From positions 202,542 to 266,541 of the forward strand of contig CAKOOU010000001.1 of NCBI GenBank assembly GCA_934098455.1: a stretch of DNA of 64,000 bases, in the 5' to 3' direction. This document shows positions 47,075 through 56,155 of this stretch, in pieces (position 1 is the stretch's first letter; every line of letters starts with the position of its first letter). Below the pieces are notes generated by a model. It saw nothing but the letters and a program-made list of their open reading frames with translations, was not told where the DNA came from and did no database searches. The DNA comes from an uncultured Bacilli bacterium (GTDB taxonomy: Bacteria; Bacillota_I; Bacilli_A; RF39; UBA660). Position numbers and translations under genes: made by a program.

Positions 47075-47875
47075 ATGAAAAAAATGACAGAAAAAGAAGC
47101 AAAACAATGTATGATTAATATATTATCTTATATCGATAATATATGTAGAAAAAATAAAATAAATTATAGTATATATTACGGTTCTCTTATTGGAGCAATA
47201 AGACATAAAGGTATTATTCCATGGGATGATGATATAGATATTATTCTATTAAAAGAGGATTATGACAAATTGATAAAAATATTAAAAACTCAAAACAACG
47301 AATATAAAATTCTTGATGAGACAACAGATACAAAATGTGTTTTGCCATTTGCAAAATTAGTAAATACTAAAACTTATATAGAACAAGATAATATGAATAA
47401 AGATAATAATATGGGATTATTTGTAGATATATTTTGTTTTAATAATTTTCCTGACAAAGACAAAAAGTTATATTACAAAAAAATTATTTTTTATAAATTA
47501 TTGATAGATGGTTTAAACTATAAAAATTTTAAAAAAGGAGAAGACTATTACTATTTAAAAAAGATAAGAAATATTATTGCGAAAATATTCGGAAAAAAAT
47601 ATTTGATGAAAAAATATATAAAATTATGTAATAAATACAATAATTGCAAAACGAATAGAGTTATTTCAAATTGGCCAGAATATTATAATCCATTAGAAAA
47701 AGAAATTGTAAATAAAAGTGAATTTAAAAATTTTATAAGAGTAGACTTTGAAAATATAAAAGTAATGATAACAAAAGATTATGATGTATTATTAAAAAGA
47801 TATTTTGGTGATTATATGACTCCACCACCTAAAGAAAAAAGAATCAATCATGGATTTAATGCTTATTGGAGGTAG
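47075..47875 (+). CDS. LicD-family phosphotransferase
   Basis: 266 residues, RBS AAAAGGAGTTAAACAAA. The LicD core is clear: YYGSLIGAIRHKGIIPWDDDIDI, with the DDDID nucleotidyltransferase-fold acidic cluster, then FAKLVNT and NMGLFVDIFCF. LicD proteins transfer a phosphorylated alcohol (phosphocholine in the known cases) from a CDP-activated donor to a glycan. The next two genes encode an aminotransferase and a cytidylyltransferase fusion, which could make the CDP-donor. Confidence 0.9.
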   Translation: MKKMTEKEAKQCMINILSYIDNICRKNKINYSIYYGSLIGAIRHKGIIPWDDDIDIILLKEDYDKLIKILKTQNNEYKILDETTDTKCVLPFAKLVNTKTYIEQDNMNKDNNMGLFVDIFCFNNFPDKDKKLYYKKIIFYKLLIDGLNYKNFKKGEDYYYLKKIRNIIAKIFGKKYLMKKYIKLCNKYNNCKTNRVISNWPEYYNPLEKEIVNKSEFKNFIRVDFENIKVMITKDYDVLLKRYFGDYMTPPPKEKRINHGFNAYWR

Positions 47876-47876
47876 T

Positions 47877-48959
47877 ATGGAAAATAAAATAAATTTTACA
47901 GTTGGTCCAGTACAAATGGATGATGAAACAAGAAAAATTGGAATGAATCAAATACCTTATTTCAGAACAAGTGAGTTTTCTAATTTAATGTTAGAAAATG
48001 AAGAACTAATAAAAAAATTTTCTATAGCACCAGAAAACAGTAGAGCAGTATTTATGACTGGATCTGGAACAGCATCAATGGAAGCAACTGTATTAAATTG
48101 CCTAACGAAAGATGATAAAGTGTTAGTTGTAAATGGTGGAAGTTTTGGTAAAAGATTTGTAGAATTACTAAAACTATATGAAATACCACATGTTGAAATA
48201 AAATTAAATACAGGAGAACAATTAACTAGTGAAATCTTAGAAGATTATAATGATAAAAGTTTTACAGCATTCATGATAAATATACATGAAACTTCTACAG
48301 GTGTTAGATATGATTTAGATTTAATTGGTAATTTTTGTAAAAAAAACAACCTATTATTAATAGTTGATTCTATAAGTTCATTTTTAGCAGATGAAATAGA
48401 TATGACTAAAAATAAAATTGATGTATTAATAATAGGCTCGCAAAAAGCGCTTGCATGTCCTCCAGGTATTTCAATAATTGTATTATCAGAAAGTGCAATT
48501 AATAAAATATATAAAAATGATGCAAAATGCTACTACTTAAATTTAAAAAGTGCATTAGAAAATCAAAAAAGAGGACAAACACCATTCACTCCAGCAGTAG
48601 GAATTTTAATTCAAATAAATAGTAGATTAAAATTAATTGACAAAAATGGCGGAGTAAAAAAAGAAATAGAAAAAACAAAACATTTAGCAGAATATTTTAG
48701 AAGCAAAATAAATAATTTTCCATTTAAAATGGTAACAGATTTTCCATCAAATGCAGTCACATCTTTATATTCTCTAAATAATAGAGCTAATGAGATATTT
48801 TTAACACTAAAAGATAATTATAATATATGGGTATGTCCTAATGGTGGAGAATTAAAAGATAAAATTTTTAGAGTAGGACACATAGGACACTTAACTGAAA
48901 AAGATTACGATGAATTAATTAATGCATTAGAAGATATGAATAAAAAAGGACTATTATAA
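47877..48959 (+). CDS. Class V PLP aminotransferase (PhnW/serine-pyruvate type)
   Basis: 360 residues from the ATG at 47877, 1 bp after the licD stop and behind GGAGGTAGT. Class V fold with MTGSGTASMEAT (phosphate-binding), INIHETSTGVRYD, LLIVDSISSF (PLP Asp) and GSQKALACPPG with the Schiff-base Lys. The pattern is that of alanine-glyoxylate or 2-aminoethylphosphonate aminotransferases. Lying between licD and a cytidylyltransferase, it probably aminates a small keto or aldehyde phosphate to give an amino alcohol head group. No phosphoenolpyruvate mutase gene is in the window. Confidence 0.82.
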   Translation: MENKINFTVGPVQMDDETRKIGMNQIPYFRTSEFSNLMLENEELIKKFSIAPENSRAVFMTGSGTASMEATVLNCLTKDDKVLVVNGGSFGKRFVELLKLYEIPHVEIKLNTGEQLTSEILEDYNDKSFTAFMINIHETSTGVRYDLDLIGNFCKKNNLLLIVDSISSFLADEIDMTKNKIDVLIIGSQKALACPPGISIIVLSESAINKIYKNDAKCYYLNLKSALENQKRGQTPFTPAVGILIQINSRLKLIDKNGGVKKEIEKTKHLAEYFRSKINNFPFKMVTDFPSNAVTSLYSLNNRANEIFLTLKDNYNIWVCPNGGELKDKIFRVGHIGHLTEKDYDELINALEDMNKKGLL

Positions 48960-48976
48960 AAATTAAAGAGGTACAA

Positions 48977-50290
48977 ATGAAAAAAGTAATTACATATGGA
49001 ACATTCGATTTATTACATTACGGACACATAAAATTATTAGAACGAGCTAAAGCGTTAGGAGATTATTTAATAGTTGGTATAACTTCAGATGATTATGATA
49101 AAACAAGAGGAAAAATAAATAATCAGCAATGTTTAGCGGAAAGAATACAAAATGTAAAAGAAACAGGATTAGCAGACTTAATAATAATTGAAGAATATGA
49201 AGGTCAAAAAATAGATGATATTAAAAGATATGATATAGATATATTTACTGTTGGCTCAGACTGGGAAGGATTCTTTGATTATTTAAAAGAATATTGTGAA
49301 GTTGTATATTTACCTAGAACTAAGGGTGTTTCAAGTACACGATTAAGAAGTGAAAATAGAGAATTAAAAATGGGAATAGTAAGTGATTCAGCTAATTATA
49401 TCTCAAAATTTCAAAAAGAAGATAAATATGTTAATGGAATAGAATTTATAGGAATATGTACTAATAATCTAGAAAATATGAGTAAAGAAATAAAGTCATT
49501 ACCAATTATTACCAATAATTATGATGAATTATTAAATAAGGTTGACGCACTTTTTATAAAGTCTGACTATGAAAAACGATATAACCTTATAAAAAAAGCA
49601 TTAATAAAAGGTAAAAGTGTATTATGTGAATCACCTATCTCATTAAACAAAAAAGAATGCGAAGAATTATTTGAATTAGCTGAAAATAATGATTGTGTTT
49701 TAGTAGAAGGAATAAGAACAGCATATTCAACTGCCTACGAAAGACTACAATTATTAATAAAATCTGGTAAAATTGGAAAAATACTAAATGTTTCTGCAAC
49801 ATGTACAAGTATGACAAAAGATTATAGAAAACATAATCATAGTTTATACGAATGGGGTTCCAATGCCTTATTACCTGTATTTCAAATACTAGGAACACAA
49901 TATAAGAATAGAAATATAATTACATATGACTCAAATGGAGATGCATTTACTAAAATAGATTTTCTATATGATAATGCTTGTGCAACAATTATAGTAGCAG
50001 AAGGAGCAAAATCTGAAGGAAGTCTAGTTATTACTGGAACTAAAGGATATATTTATGTACCAGCACCATGGTGGAAAACAGATTATTTTGAAGTAAGATA
50101 TGAAAACACAAATGAAAATAAAAGATACTTTTACCAATTAGATGGTGAAGGTATAAGATATGAATTAGTTGAATTTGCAAGAGCAGTAAAAACAAAAAAA
50201 TCTGATATTTATATTTCTAAAAATATAAGTATGGAAATTTGTAAAATAATGGAAGATTTTAAAAATGATAAAGATATAAATAGAATATAA
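48977..50290 (+). CDS. TagD-like cytidylyltransferase fused to a Gfo/Idh-type oxidoreductase
   Basis: 437 residues. Residues 1-~130 are a nucleotidyltransferase: ITYGTFDLLHYGHIKLL with the HxGH motif, and GVSSTRLR near the end (RTKGVSSTR). This is the TagD glycerol-3-phosphate cytidylyltransferase type. Residues ~133-437 resemble Gfo/Idh/MocA oxidoreductases (VLCESPISLNKKECEELFELAENN, then the beta-sheet domain), but the N-terminal dinucleotide motif is degenerate (GIVSDSAN). The fusion suggests that one protein oxidises or reduces and activates an alditol phosphate with CTP. Neighbouring LicD could use the product. Confidence 0.82.
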   Translation: MKKVITYGTFDLLHYGHIKLLERAKALGDYLIVGITSDDYDKTRGKINNQQCLAERIQNVKETGLADLIIIEEYEGQKIDDIKRYDIDIFTVGSDWEGFFDYLKEYCEVVYLPRTKGVSSTRLRSENRELKMGIVSDSANYISKFQKEDKYVNGIEFIGICTNNLENMSKEIKSLPIITNNYDELLNKVDALFIKSDYEKRYNLIKKALIKGKSVLCESPISLNKKECEELFELAENNDCVLVEGIRTAYSTAYERLQLLIKSGKIGKILNVSATCTSMTKDYRKHNHSLYEWGSNALLPVFQILGTQYKNRNIITYDSNGDAFTKIDFLYDNACATIIVAEGAKSEGSLVITGTKGYIYVPAPWWKTDYFEVRYENTNENKRYFYQLDGEGIRYELVEFARAVKTKKSDIYISKNISMEICKIMEDFKNDKDINRI

Positions 50291-50305
50291 AATGGAGTAG
50301 AAAAT

Positions 50306-51019
50306 ATGAAAGAAAAAATTTTATTAATAATTCCTTCATACAACGAAGAAAAAAATATATTAAAAGTTTATAATGAAATAAATACTTATAACAAACAAAA
50401 CAAAATAAAATATGATTATATATTTATAAATGATTGTAGTACTGATAAATCAGAAAAGATATTTAAAGAAAATAATATTAATCACATAAACTTAATTCAC
50501 AATTTAGGAATAGGTGGAGCAGTACAAACAGGATATAAATATGCATTAGAAAACAATTATGATATAGCAATCCAATTTGATGGTGATGGACAACACGACA
50601 TTAATTATGTAAGTAAAATAATTGAACCAATTATCAATAAAAAATCAAATATGGTAATAGGCTCAAGATTTATTGATGATTCAAGTGATTTTAAATCAAC
50701 CAAAATGAGACAATGTGGAATAACTTTAATATCTTTCTTTATAAAATTATTTACACATAAAAAAATACATGATACAACTAGTGGATTTAGAGCAGTTGAC
50801 AAAAAACTAATTACTGAATTTGCAAAATATTATCCAATAGAATATCCAGAACCAGTATCAACAGTTACAATATTAAAAAAAGGATATACTATTTCAGAAG
50901 TTGGTGTAAGTATGAATGAAAGAAAAGAAGGAACATCATCTATCAAAACATGGAAATCAGTATATTACATGATAAATGTAATATTATCAATAATAGTCAC
51001 AGGCATAAGGAGAAGTTAA
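50306..51019 (+). CDS. GT2 polyprenyl-phosphate glycosyltransferase (DPM1-like)
   Basis: 237 residues, RBS AATGGAGTAGAAAAT. KILLIIPSYNEEKNILKV, FINDCSTDKS, IAIQFDGDGQHDINYV (DGDGQ metal site) and HDTTSGFRAVDKK follow the dolichol-phosphate-mannose-synthase-like pattern. A C-terminal hydrophobic stretch anchors it. It would load a sugar on undecaprenyl phosphate for GT-C enzymes. The DUF2304 membrane protein immediately downstream often accompanies such enzymes. Confidence 0.88.
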   Translation: MKEKILLIIPSYNEEKNILKVYNEINTYNKQNKIKYDYIFINDCSTDKSEKIFKENNINHINLIHNLGIGGAVQTGYKYALENNYDIAIQFDGDGQHDINYVSKIIEPIINKKSNMVIGSRFIDDSSDFKSTKMRQCGITLISFFIKLFTHKKIHDTTSGFRAVDKKLITEFAKYYPIEYPEPVSTVTILKKGYTISEVGVSMNERKEGTSSIKTWKSVYYMINVILSIIVTGIRRS

Positions 51020-51020
51020 T

Positions 51021-51377
51021 ATGACAGGTAAACTATTAATCTATTCAATAATAATAACTCTATTTATAATATTAGTAATATTAAATATATTAAAAAAAGG
51101 TAGAATGAATATTAAGTATTCTTTAGTATGGTTAGTTGCATTTGGATTATTATTAATATCTTTACTAGTACCAAATCTATTAAATGTAATTACTAAATTT
51201 TTAGGCTTTAATTTATCATCAAATTTAATAATTGTATTCTTTATAGGTATACTTGTAGTAATAAATATTTCTATGACAATTATTATATCTGGCCAAACAG
51301 AAAAAATTAAATTACTAGTACAAGAAGTATCTATGTTAAAAAAAGAGGTAAAAGAAAATGAGAAATCAAAAAAGTAA
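51021..51377 (+). CDS. DUF2304 membrane protein
   Basis: 118 residues with three membrane helices (about 5-24, 33-52 and 66-88) and a charged coiled C-terminus. The KKGRMNIKYSLVWLV segment is the conserved centre of DUF2304. Members are found next to polyprenyl-phosphate glycosyltransferases, as here, and may anchor or assist them. RBS AAGGAGAAGTTAAT. The 3' end overlaps the next gene by 20 bp. Confidence 0.82.
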   Translation: MTGKLLIYSIIITLFIILVILNILKKGRMNIKYSLVWLVAFGLLLISLLVPNLLNVITKFLGFNLSSNLIIVFFIGILVVINISMTIIISGQTEKIKLLVQEVSMLKKEVKENEKSKK

Positions 51378-52494
51378 AAATTTATTAATTTTTTCTGGTT
51401 ATCACTTACCTCATCTTGGTGGTATTGAAAGATATACAGATAATTTATCACAAGAATTTAAAAAATTAGGATGGAATATAACAATTGTCTCTTCAAACTA
51501 TGATAACTTAAAAACAGAAGAAGATATTAATGGTATAAAAAACTATAGAATACCAATATATAATTTATTTAAATCAAGATATCCCATTCCAAAACATAAT
51601 AAAGAGTTTAAAAATATATTTAAAGAACTAGACAAAAAAGAATATGATGCAGTGATTGTAAATACAAGATTTCACTTAACTACAATGGTTGGAGCAAAAT
51701 ATGCAAAAAAACATAACATTCCAGTATTCTTAATAGAACATGGTTCAGAACATTTAACAATAGATAATAAAGTATTAGATTTTTTTGGAGCAATATATGA
51801 ACATTGTTTAACACACTTTGTAAAAAAATATGTAAATTATTATTATGGAGTTTCATTGGGTGCTTGTGAATGGCAAAAACATTTTGGAATAAACTCTGAT
51901 GGTGTGTGGTATAATTCAATCAACGAATTCTATGATGTAAACAAAATAAAAAAGAATGAAAAGAAAATAATTATAACTTATGCAGGAAGAATATTAAAAC
52001 AAAAAGGAGTTTATGAATTATTAGAAAGTTTTGAAAATCTTAGTAAACAATATAACAATATAGAATTACATTTAGCTGGAAACGGTAATCAACTAGATAT
52101 ATTAAAAGAAAAATACAAAGATAATAAAAATATTATATTTGAAGGAAAATTGGACTTTAAAGAGTTAACAAAATTATATGAAAAAACAAATATATTTGTA
52201 TATGCGCCTTTATGGCCAGAAGGATTACCTACTTCAATATTAGAAGCTGGATTAATGAAATGTGCAATCATATCTTCACCACAAGGTGGAATAAAAGAAA
52301 TAATAAACGATAAACAAAATGGTATAATGATTAATTCAAAAAAAGAATTAGAAGATGCTTTAGAATTGTTAATCAATAATAAAGATTTAAGAAATAAATA
52401 TAGTGAAGAAATATATAGAACTGTATGTGATAAATTCTTATGGAAAAACACAGCAAAGAAAATAGAGAGTGATATAAATGAAAGAATCAAATAA
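51358..52494 (+). CDS. GT4 family glycosyltransferase
   Basis: 378 residues, RBS GAGGTAAAAGAAA. N-terminal NLLIFSGYHLPHLGGIERYT with the Gly-Gly loop, then VFLIEHGSEHL, YAGRILKQKGVYELLES, LHLAGNGNQLDIL and PEGLPTSILEA (E-x7-E). Typical GT-B retaining enzyme. It overlaps both neighbours (DUF2304 and the flippase), so it belongs to a tightly coupled group. Sugar specificity is unknown. Confidence 0.9.
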   Translation: MRNQKSKNLLIFSGYHLPHLGGIERYTDNLSQEFKKLGWNITIVSSNYDNLKTEEDINGIKNYRIPIYNLFKSRYPIPKHNKEFKNIFKELDKKEYDAVIVNTRFHLTTMVGAKYAKKHNIPVFLIEHGSEHLTIDNKVLDFFGAIYEHCLTHFVKKYVNYYYGVSLGACEWQKHFGINSDGVWYNSINEFYDVNKIKKNEKKIIITYAGRILKQKGVYELLESFENLSKQYNNIELHLAGNGNQLDILKEKYKDNKNIIFEGKLDFKELTKLYEKTNIFVYAPLWPEGLPTSILEAGLMKCAIISSPQGGIKEIINDKQNGIMINSKKELEDALELLINNKDLRNKYSEEIYRTVCDKFLWKNTAKKIESDINERIK

Positions 52495-53716
52495 TATAAA
52501 AAAAAATATTGTTTGGAATACAATAGGTGTTTTAACAATATCATCAACTTCATTATTATATACACTAATATTAACACACTTTTGTAATTTGAAAGATGTA
52601 GGAATATTTTCGTTCGCATTTTCTTTTGCATGTATGATGATAACATTAGCTTCTTTTGGAGGAAGAACAATTCATATAACTGATAGTAATAACAATAATT
52701 CTAACATTTCATATATAATAACAAAATATATTACTGTTTTGATAACTTTTTTAATAGTTTTGATATATATAGCTATTAAATCTTATTCAATTACAAAAAC
52801 AACATTAATAATAATACTGTGTTTATTTAAGTTCTTTGAAGAAATAAGCGACGTATATTATGGAGTACTTCAAAAAGAAAACTATTTATATAAAGTTGGA
52901 ATATTTCAAACGGTAAAATCAATCATAAATATAATTTTATTTACTTTAATAATTGTGTTTTCCAAAAATATTATACTATCAAGTTCATCTATTTTAATTG
53001 TAAATATTTTATTTGCTTTAATAATAGAAAGGCATGCTGCAAAAACAGCAAATAATTGGAAATTTGAAATAAAGACAAAAGAAATAAAAAATATACTATA
53101 TCAAAATTTTTATGTTTGTTTTTTTACATTTCTAACTTCATATATAATTAGTTCACCAAAATACGCAATAGATAAGTATTTGATAGATGATATGCAAGCT
53201 ATATTTAACATAATTCTTATGCCAGCAACTTTTATATATTTGTTAGCGGGATTCATTCTAAGTCCATTTATGGTGGAAATATCAAAGGAAATAGAAAAGA
53301 AAGAGTATGATAAATCAAAAAAAAGAGTAATTAAAATAATTAGTATTATCTTATTATTAGGAATAATATCACTCATAGGTTGTTATTATTGTGGAATACC
53401 TATTTTAAATATAATTTATGGCATAGATTTAACTGCTTATAAATTTGGATTTTTAATAATCATTTTAGGTTCTATAATGTACTCTATTTCAGTAGCTATT
53501 TCAACTATATTAATTGCTTACAGGGAACTAAAAATACAAACCATTATATCACTAGTACTTTCTATATTAAGCTATTTAATTTGTAATATATTAGTAAAAA
53601 AACTGAGTATAACAGGAGGATGTTATGCCTACCTAATTGTTGTTTCTTTAAGAGCTTTAATATATATTATTTTATTTTTAAGTGTTATAAAAAAAAGAAA
53701 GAGAGGTAATAATTAA
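52478..53716 (+). CDS. Wzx-type polysaccharide flippase
   Basis: 412 residues and about twelve membrane helices, the size of the PST/MOP flippase family. The N-terminal KKNIVWNTIGVLTISSTSLLYTLIL and the KDVGIFSFAFSFA segment resemble Wzx/RfbX proteins. It would flip undecaprenyl-linked repeat units, an alternative to the ABC exporter encoded at 23652-25206. The presence of both flippase and exporter suggests at least two different polymers. The stop overlaps the next ATG by one base. Confidence 0.85.
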   Translation: MKESNNIKKNIVWNTIGVLTISSTSLLYTLILTHFCNLKDVGIFSFAFSFACMMITLASFGGRTIHITDSNNNNSNISYIITKYITVLITFLIVLIYIAIKSYSITKTTLIIILCLFKFFEEISDVYYGVLQKENYLYKVGIFQTVKSIINIILFTLIIVFSKNIILSSSSILIVNILFALIIERHAAKTANNWKFEIKTKEIKNILYQNFYVCFFTFLTSYIISSPKYAIDKYLIDDMQAIFNIILMPATFIYLLAGFILSPFMVEISKEIEKKEYDKSKKRVIKIISIILLLGIISLIGCYYCGIPILNIIYGIDLTAYKFGFLIIILGSIMYSISVAISTILIAYRELKIQTIISLVLSILSYLICNILVKKLSITGGCYAYLIVVSLRALIYIILFLSVIKKRKRGNN

Positions 53717-54447
53717 TGAGTATACCAAAAAAAATTCATTATTGTTGGTTTGGAGGGAATCCATTACCAGAATTAGCACAAAAATGCATAGATAGTTGGA
53801 AAAAATATTTGCCTGATTACGAAATAATAAGATGGGATGAAAGCAATTTTGATTTTTCTATTAATGATTATGTTAGAGAAGCATATGAAAATAAAAAATG
53901 GGCTTTTATAACAGATTATGTAAGATTATATGTTTTATATAATTACGGCGGTATCTATATGGATACAGACGTAGAAGTCTTAAAACCATTTGATGAATTA
54001 TTAACACACAAGGCATTTTCCGGTTTTGAAGATAAAATAAATATACCTACTGGTATAATCGCATCAGAAAAACATAATAAATGGATTAAATATTTATTAG
54101 ATTATTATAAAGATAGACATTTTATTGTTGATGGAAAAATAAATTATACTACAAATGTATTAATAATAACTGAAATGACAAAAAAGAAATACGGCTTAAA
54201 GCAAAATAATACTTATCAAGATTTAAAAGATGTAGTTTTTTATCCAAATGACTATTTTTGTCCAAAAGATCATATTAATGGAGAAATATATTTAACTGAT
54301 AACACGTACTGTATTCACCATTTCTCTGGTTCTTGGCAATCTAAAGGAATGAAATTCAGAGAAAAAGTTTTTAGGACAATACACAAAATTTTTGGTAGGA
54401 AAGTATCAGACTTTATGTATAAATTATACAAAAAGATTGTAAAATAG
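53716..54447 (+). CDS. GT32-like capsular polysaccharide glycosyltransferase
   Basis: 243 residues. IPKKIHYCWFGGNPLPELAQ, SWKKYLPDYEIIRWDES, KKWAFITDYVRLYVLY and GGIYMDTDVEVLKPF with the DXD motif. It is a close paralogue of the N-terminal domain of the 598-residue enzyme at 40919. Shared runs such as SWKKYLPDYEII and AYENKKWAF point to a duplication within the locus. Likely adds galactose or a similar sugar; donor not determined. Confidence 0.88.
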   Translation: MSIPKKIHYCWFGGNPLPELAQKCIDSWKKYLPDYEIIRWDESNFDFSINDYVREAYENKKWAFITDYVRLYVLYNYGGIYMDTDVEVLKPFDELLTHKAFSGFEDKINIPTGIIASEKHNKWIKYLLDYYKDRHFIVDGKINYTTNVLIITEMTKKKYGLKQNNTYQDLKDVVFYPNDYFCPKDHINGEIYLTDNTYCIHHFSGSWQSKGMKFREKVFRTIHKIFGRKVSDFMYKLYKKIVK

Positions 54448-54455
54448 GTAATAAA

Positions 54456-55568
54456 ATGAAAAAGATAAAAGTAATGAGTATATTTGGTACTAGACCAGAA
54501 GCAATAAAAATGGCACCACTAGTAAAAGAATTGGAAAATAGAAAAGAAATTGAAAGTATCGTTTGTGTAACTGCACAACATAGAGAAATGTTAGACCAAG
54601 TTTTAGAAACATTCGATATAAAACCTAATTATGATCTAGATATTATGAAACAAGGACAAACATTAAGTGATATAACATCTAGAGTATTAACTGGTTTAGA
54701 AAAAATAATAAAAGAAGTTAAACCTGATATAGTTTTAGTACATGGAGATACAACAACAACTTTTGCTGGAGCCCTAGCAGCATTTTATAATCAAGTTGCA
54801 ATTGGTCATGTAGAAGCTGGATTAAGAACATATGACAAATATTCACCCTTTCCAGAAGAAATGAATAGACAAATGGTTGATTGTATGACAGATATGTATT
54901 TTGCACCTACAAAATTAAGTAAAGATAATTTGCTTAAACAAAATATAGATGAAAATAAAATATATATTACAGGAAATACTGCAATAGATGCTATGTCAAA
55001 AACAGTTGATAAAAATTATAAACACAAAGAGTTAAATTGGATAAAAGATAATGAAAGAATGATACTCTTAACCGCTCATAGAAGAGAAAATTTAGGAGAA
55101 CCAATGAGAAATATCTTTAGAGCAATTAAAAGAATAACAGATGAATTTGAAGATGTAAAAGTAATATATCCAATTCATAAAAATCCTAAAGTAAGAGAAA
55201 TAGCAAAAGAAATATTTGGAAACACAAATAAAATAAAATTAATAGAACCACTAGAAGTCTTTGATTTCCATAACTTTCAAAATAAAAGTTATATGATAAT
55301 GACAGACAGTGGTGGAATACAAGAAGAAGCACCATCCTTAGGAAAACCAGTACTAGTTCTAAGAGATACTACAGAAAGACCAGAAGGAATAGATGCAGGA
55401 ACACTAAAACTTGTTGGAACCAATGAAGAAACAATATATAAAGTAGCAAAAAGGCTGTTAACAAATAAAGAAGAATATAACAAAATGAGTCATGCTTCAA
55501 ATCCATATGGAGATGGAACAGCAAGTAAAAAAATTGTAGATGCAATTATTGATAAATATAATAATTAA
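54456..55568 (+). CDS. wecB: UDP-N-acetylglucosamine 2-epimerase (non-hydrolysing)
   Basis: 370 residues. IFGTRPEAIKMAPLV, TAQHREMLDQVL, VHGDTTTTFAGALAAF, HVEAGLRTYDKYSPFPEEMNR and DSGGIQEEA are all conserved. It interconverts UDP-GlcNAc and UDP-ManNAc (also called MnaA). UDP-ManNAc is the substrate of TagA/WecG enzymes, and such a domain is at the C-terminus of the next gene downstream. Last gene of the operon starting at 44896. Confidence 0.95.
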   Translation: MKKIKVMSIFGTRPEAIKMAPLVKELENRKEIESIVCVTAQHREMLDQVLETFDIKPNYDLDIMKQGQTLSDITSRVLTGLEKIIKEVKPDIVLVHGDTTTTFAGALAAFYNQVAIGHVEAGLRTYDKYSPFPEEMNRQMVDCMTDMYFAPTKLSKDNLLKQNIDENKIYITGNTAIDAMSKTVDKNYKHKELNWIKDNERMILLTAHRRENLGEPMRNIFRAIKRITDEFEDVKVIYPIHKNPKVREIAKEIFGNTNKIKLIEPLEVFDFHNFQNKSYMIMTDSGGIQEEAPSLGKPVLVLRDTTERPEGIDAGTLKLVGTNEETIYKVAKRLLTNKEEYNKMSHASNPYGDGTASKKIVDAIIDKYNN

Positions 55569-55570
55569 AA

Positions 55571-55597
55571 AATCACCAGTCACGGTGATTCTTTTTT
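55571..55597 (+). terminator. Terminator after wecB
   Basis: AATCACC-AGTCAC-GGTGATT followed by CTTTTTT. Confidence 0.9.
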
Positions 55598-56124
55598 GAG
55601 TATGCAATAATATTACATATCGTATACTATATATAAATTATTGTTTACACTTTAATAAATTTTGACATATTTATCTCTTTTATTTGCTACTCAAATTTTT
55701 TTAGTGGCTAAAAGAAATAGTATAAACAATATTATTAATATACTTTTAATTAATCTAGAATAAATTTAAAACATATTAATATTTCGAAATTATATTGTTT
55801 ATATCTCAAAGTATTACCACTATAGGTAAAACGGCTTTTAATTTTTTCATCAAGTCATATCACCTCTTTCTAGTCTTGTATCCAAAACAACAAAAGTATA
55901 ACAATGTAAATTAAGTAAACATATAAATTGTCTAAAAGTATGTTTTTTACGTTCAAAAAGAAGTTTTTTTAAAATATTTTGCAAATAAATTTATATTATA
56001 TAAATTTATAAATAATAAAAAAAATATATAATAATACTTAATTAATAAATTTATTAAAAAAAATTAAAAAAGAACTTTTACTCGATAGGATTATAACAAT
56101 TCTATTTTTTTTCTACATCATTTT
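55598..56124. other. AT-rich intergenic stretch with one possible short hydrophobic ORF
   Basis: About 530 bp without a normal gene. The only item of note is on the minus strand: AGAGGTGATATGAC followed by TTG-ATG at 55853-55848 and a 14-residue frame MKKLKAVLPIVVIL ending at 55806, with an extended -10 (TGTTATACT) further upstream. Its layout, a hydrophobic micro-peptide behind an AGGTGATA ribosome binding site, resembles the tandem modules at 59.4-60.2 kb, but sequence similarity is low. The remainder shows only A/T runs. Confidence 0.3.
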
Positions 56125-56133
56125 TGTTATAAT
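56125..56133 (+). promoter_or_regulatory. Extended -10 promoter of the polymerase-GT4-TagA gene
   Basis: TGTTATAAT, an extended -10 (TGnTATAAT), 22 bp before the ATG at 56156. No good -35 is evident. Confidence 0.55.
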
Positions 56134-56155
56134 GATTTATAGGTAGGTGTACTTT

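Noticed and set aside
47877..50290. Complete phosphonate (2-aminoethylphosphonate) pathway
   Set aside because: The aminotransferase resembles PhnW, but no PEP mutase or phosphonopyruvate decarboxylase is present and the cytidylyltransferase is of TagD type rather than the MobA-like type. Kept only as a general amino-alcohol hypothesis.
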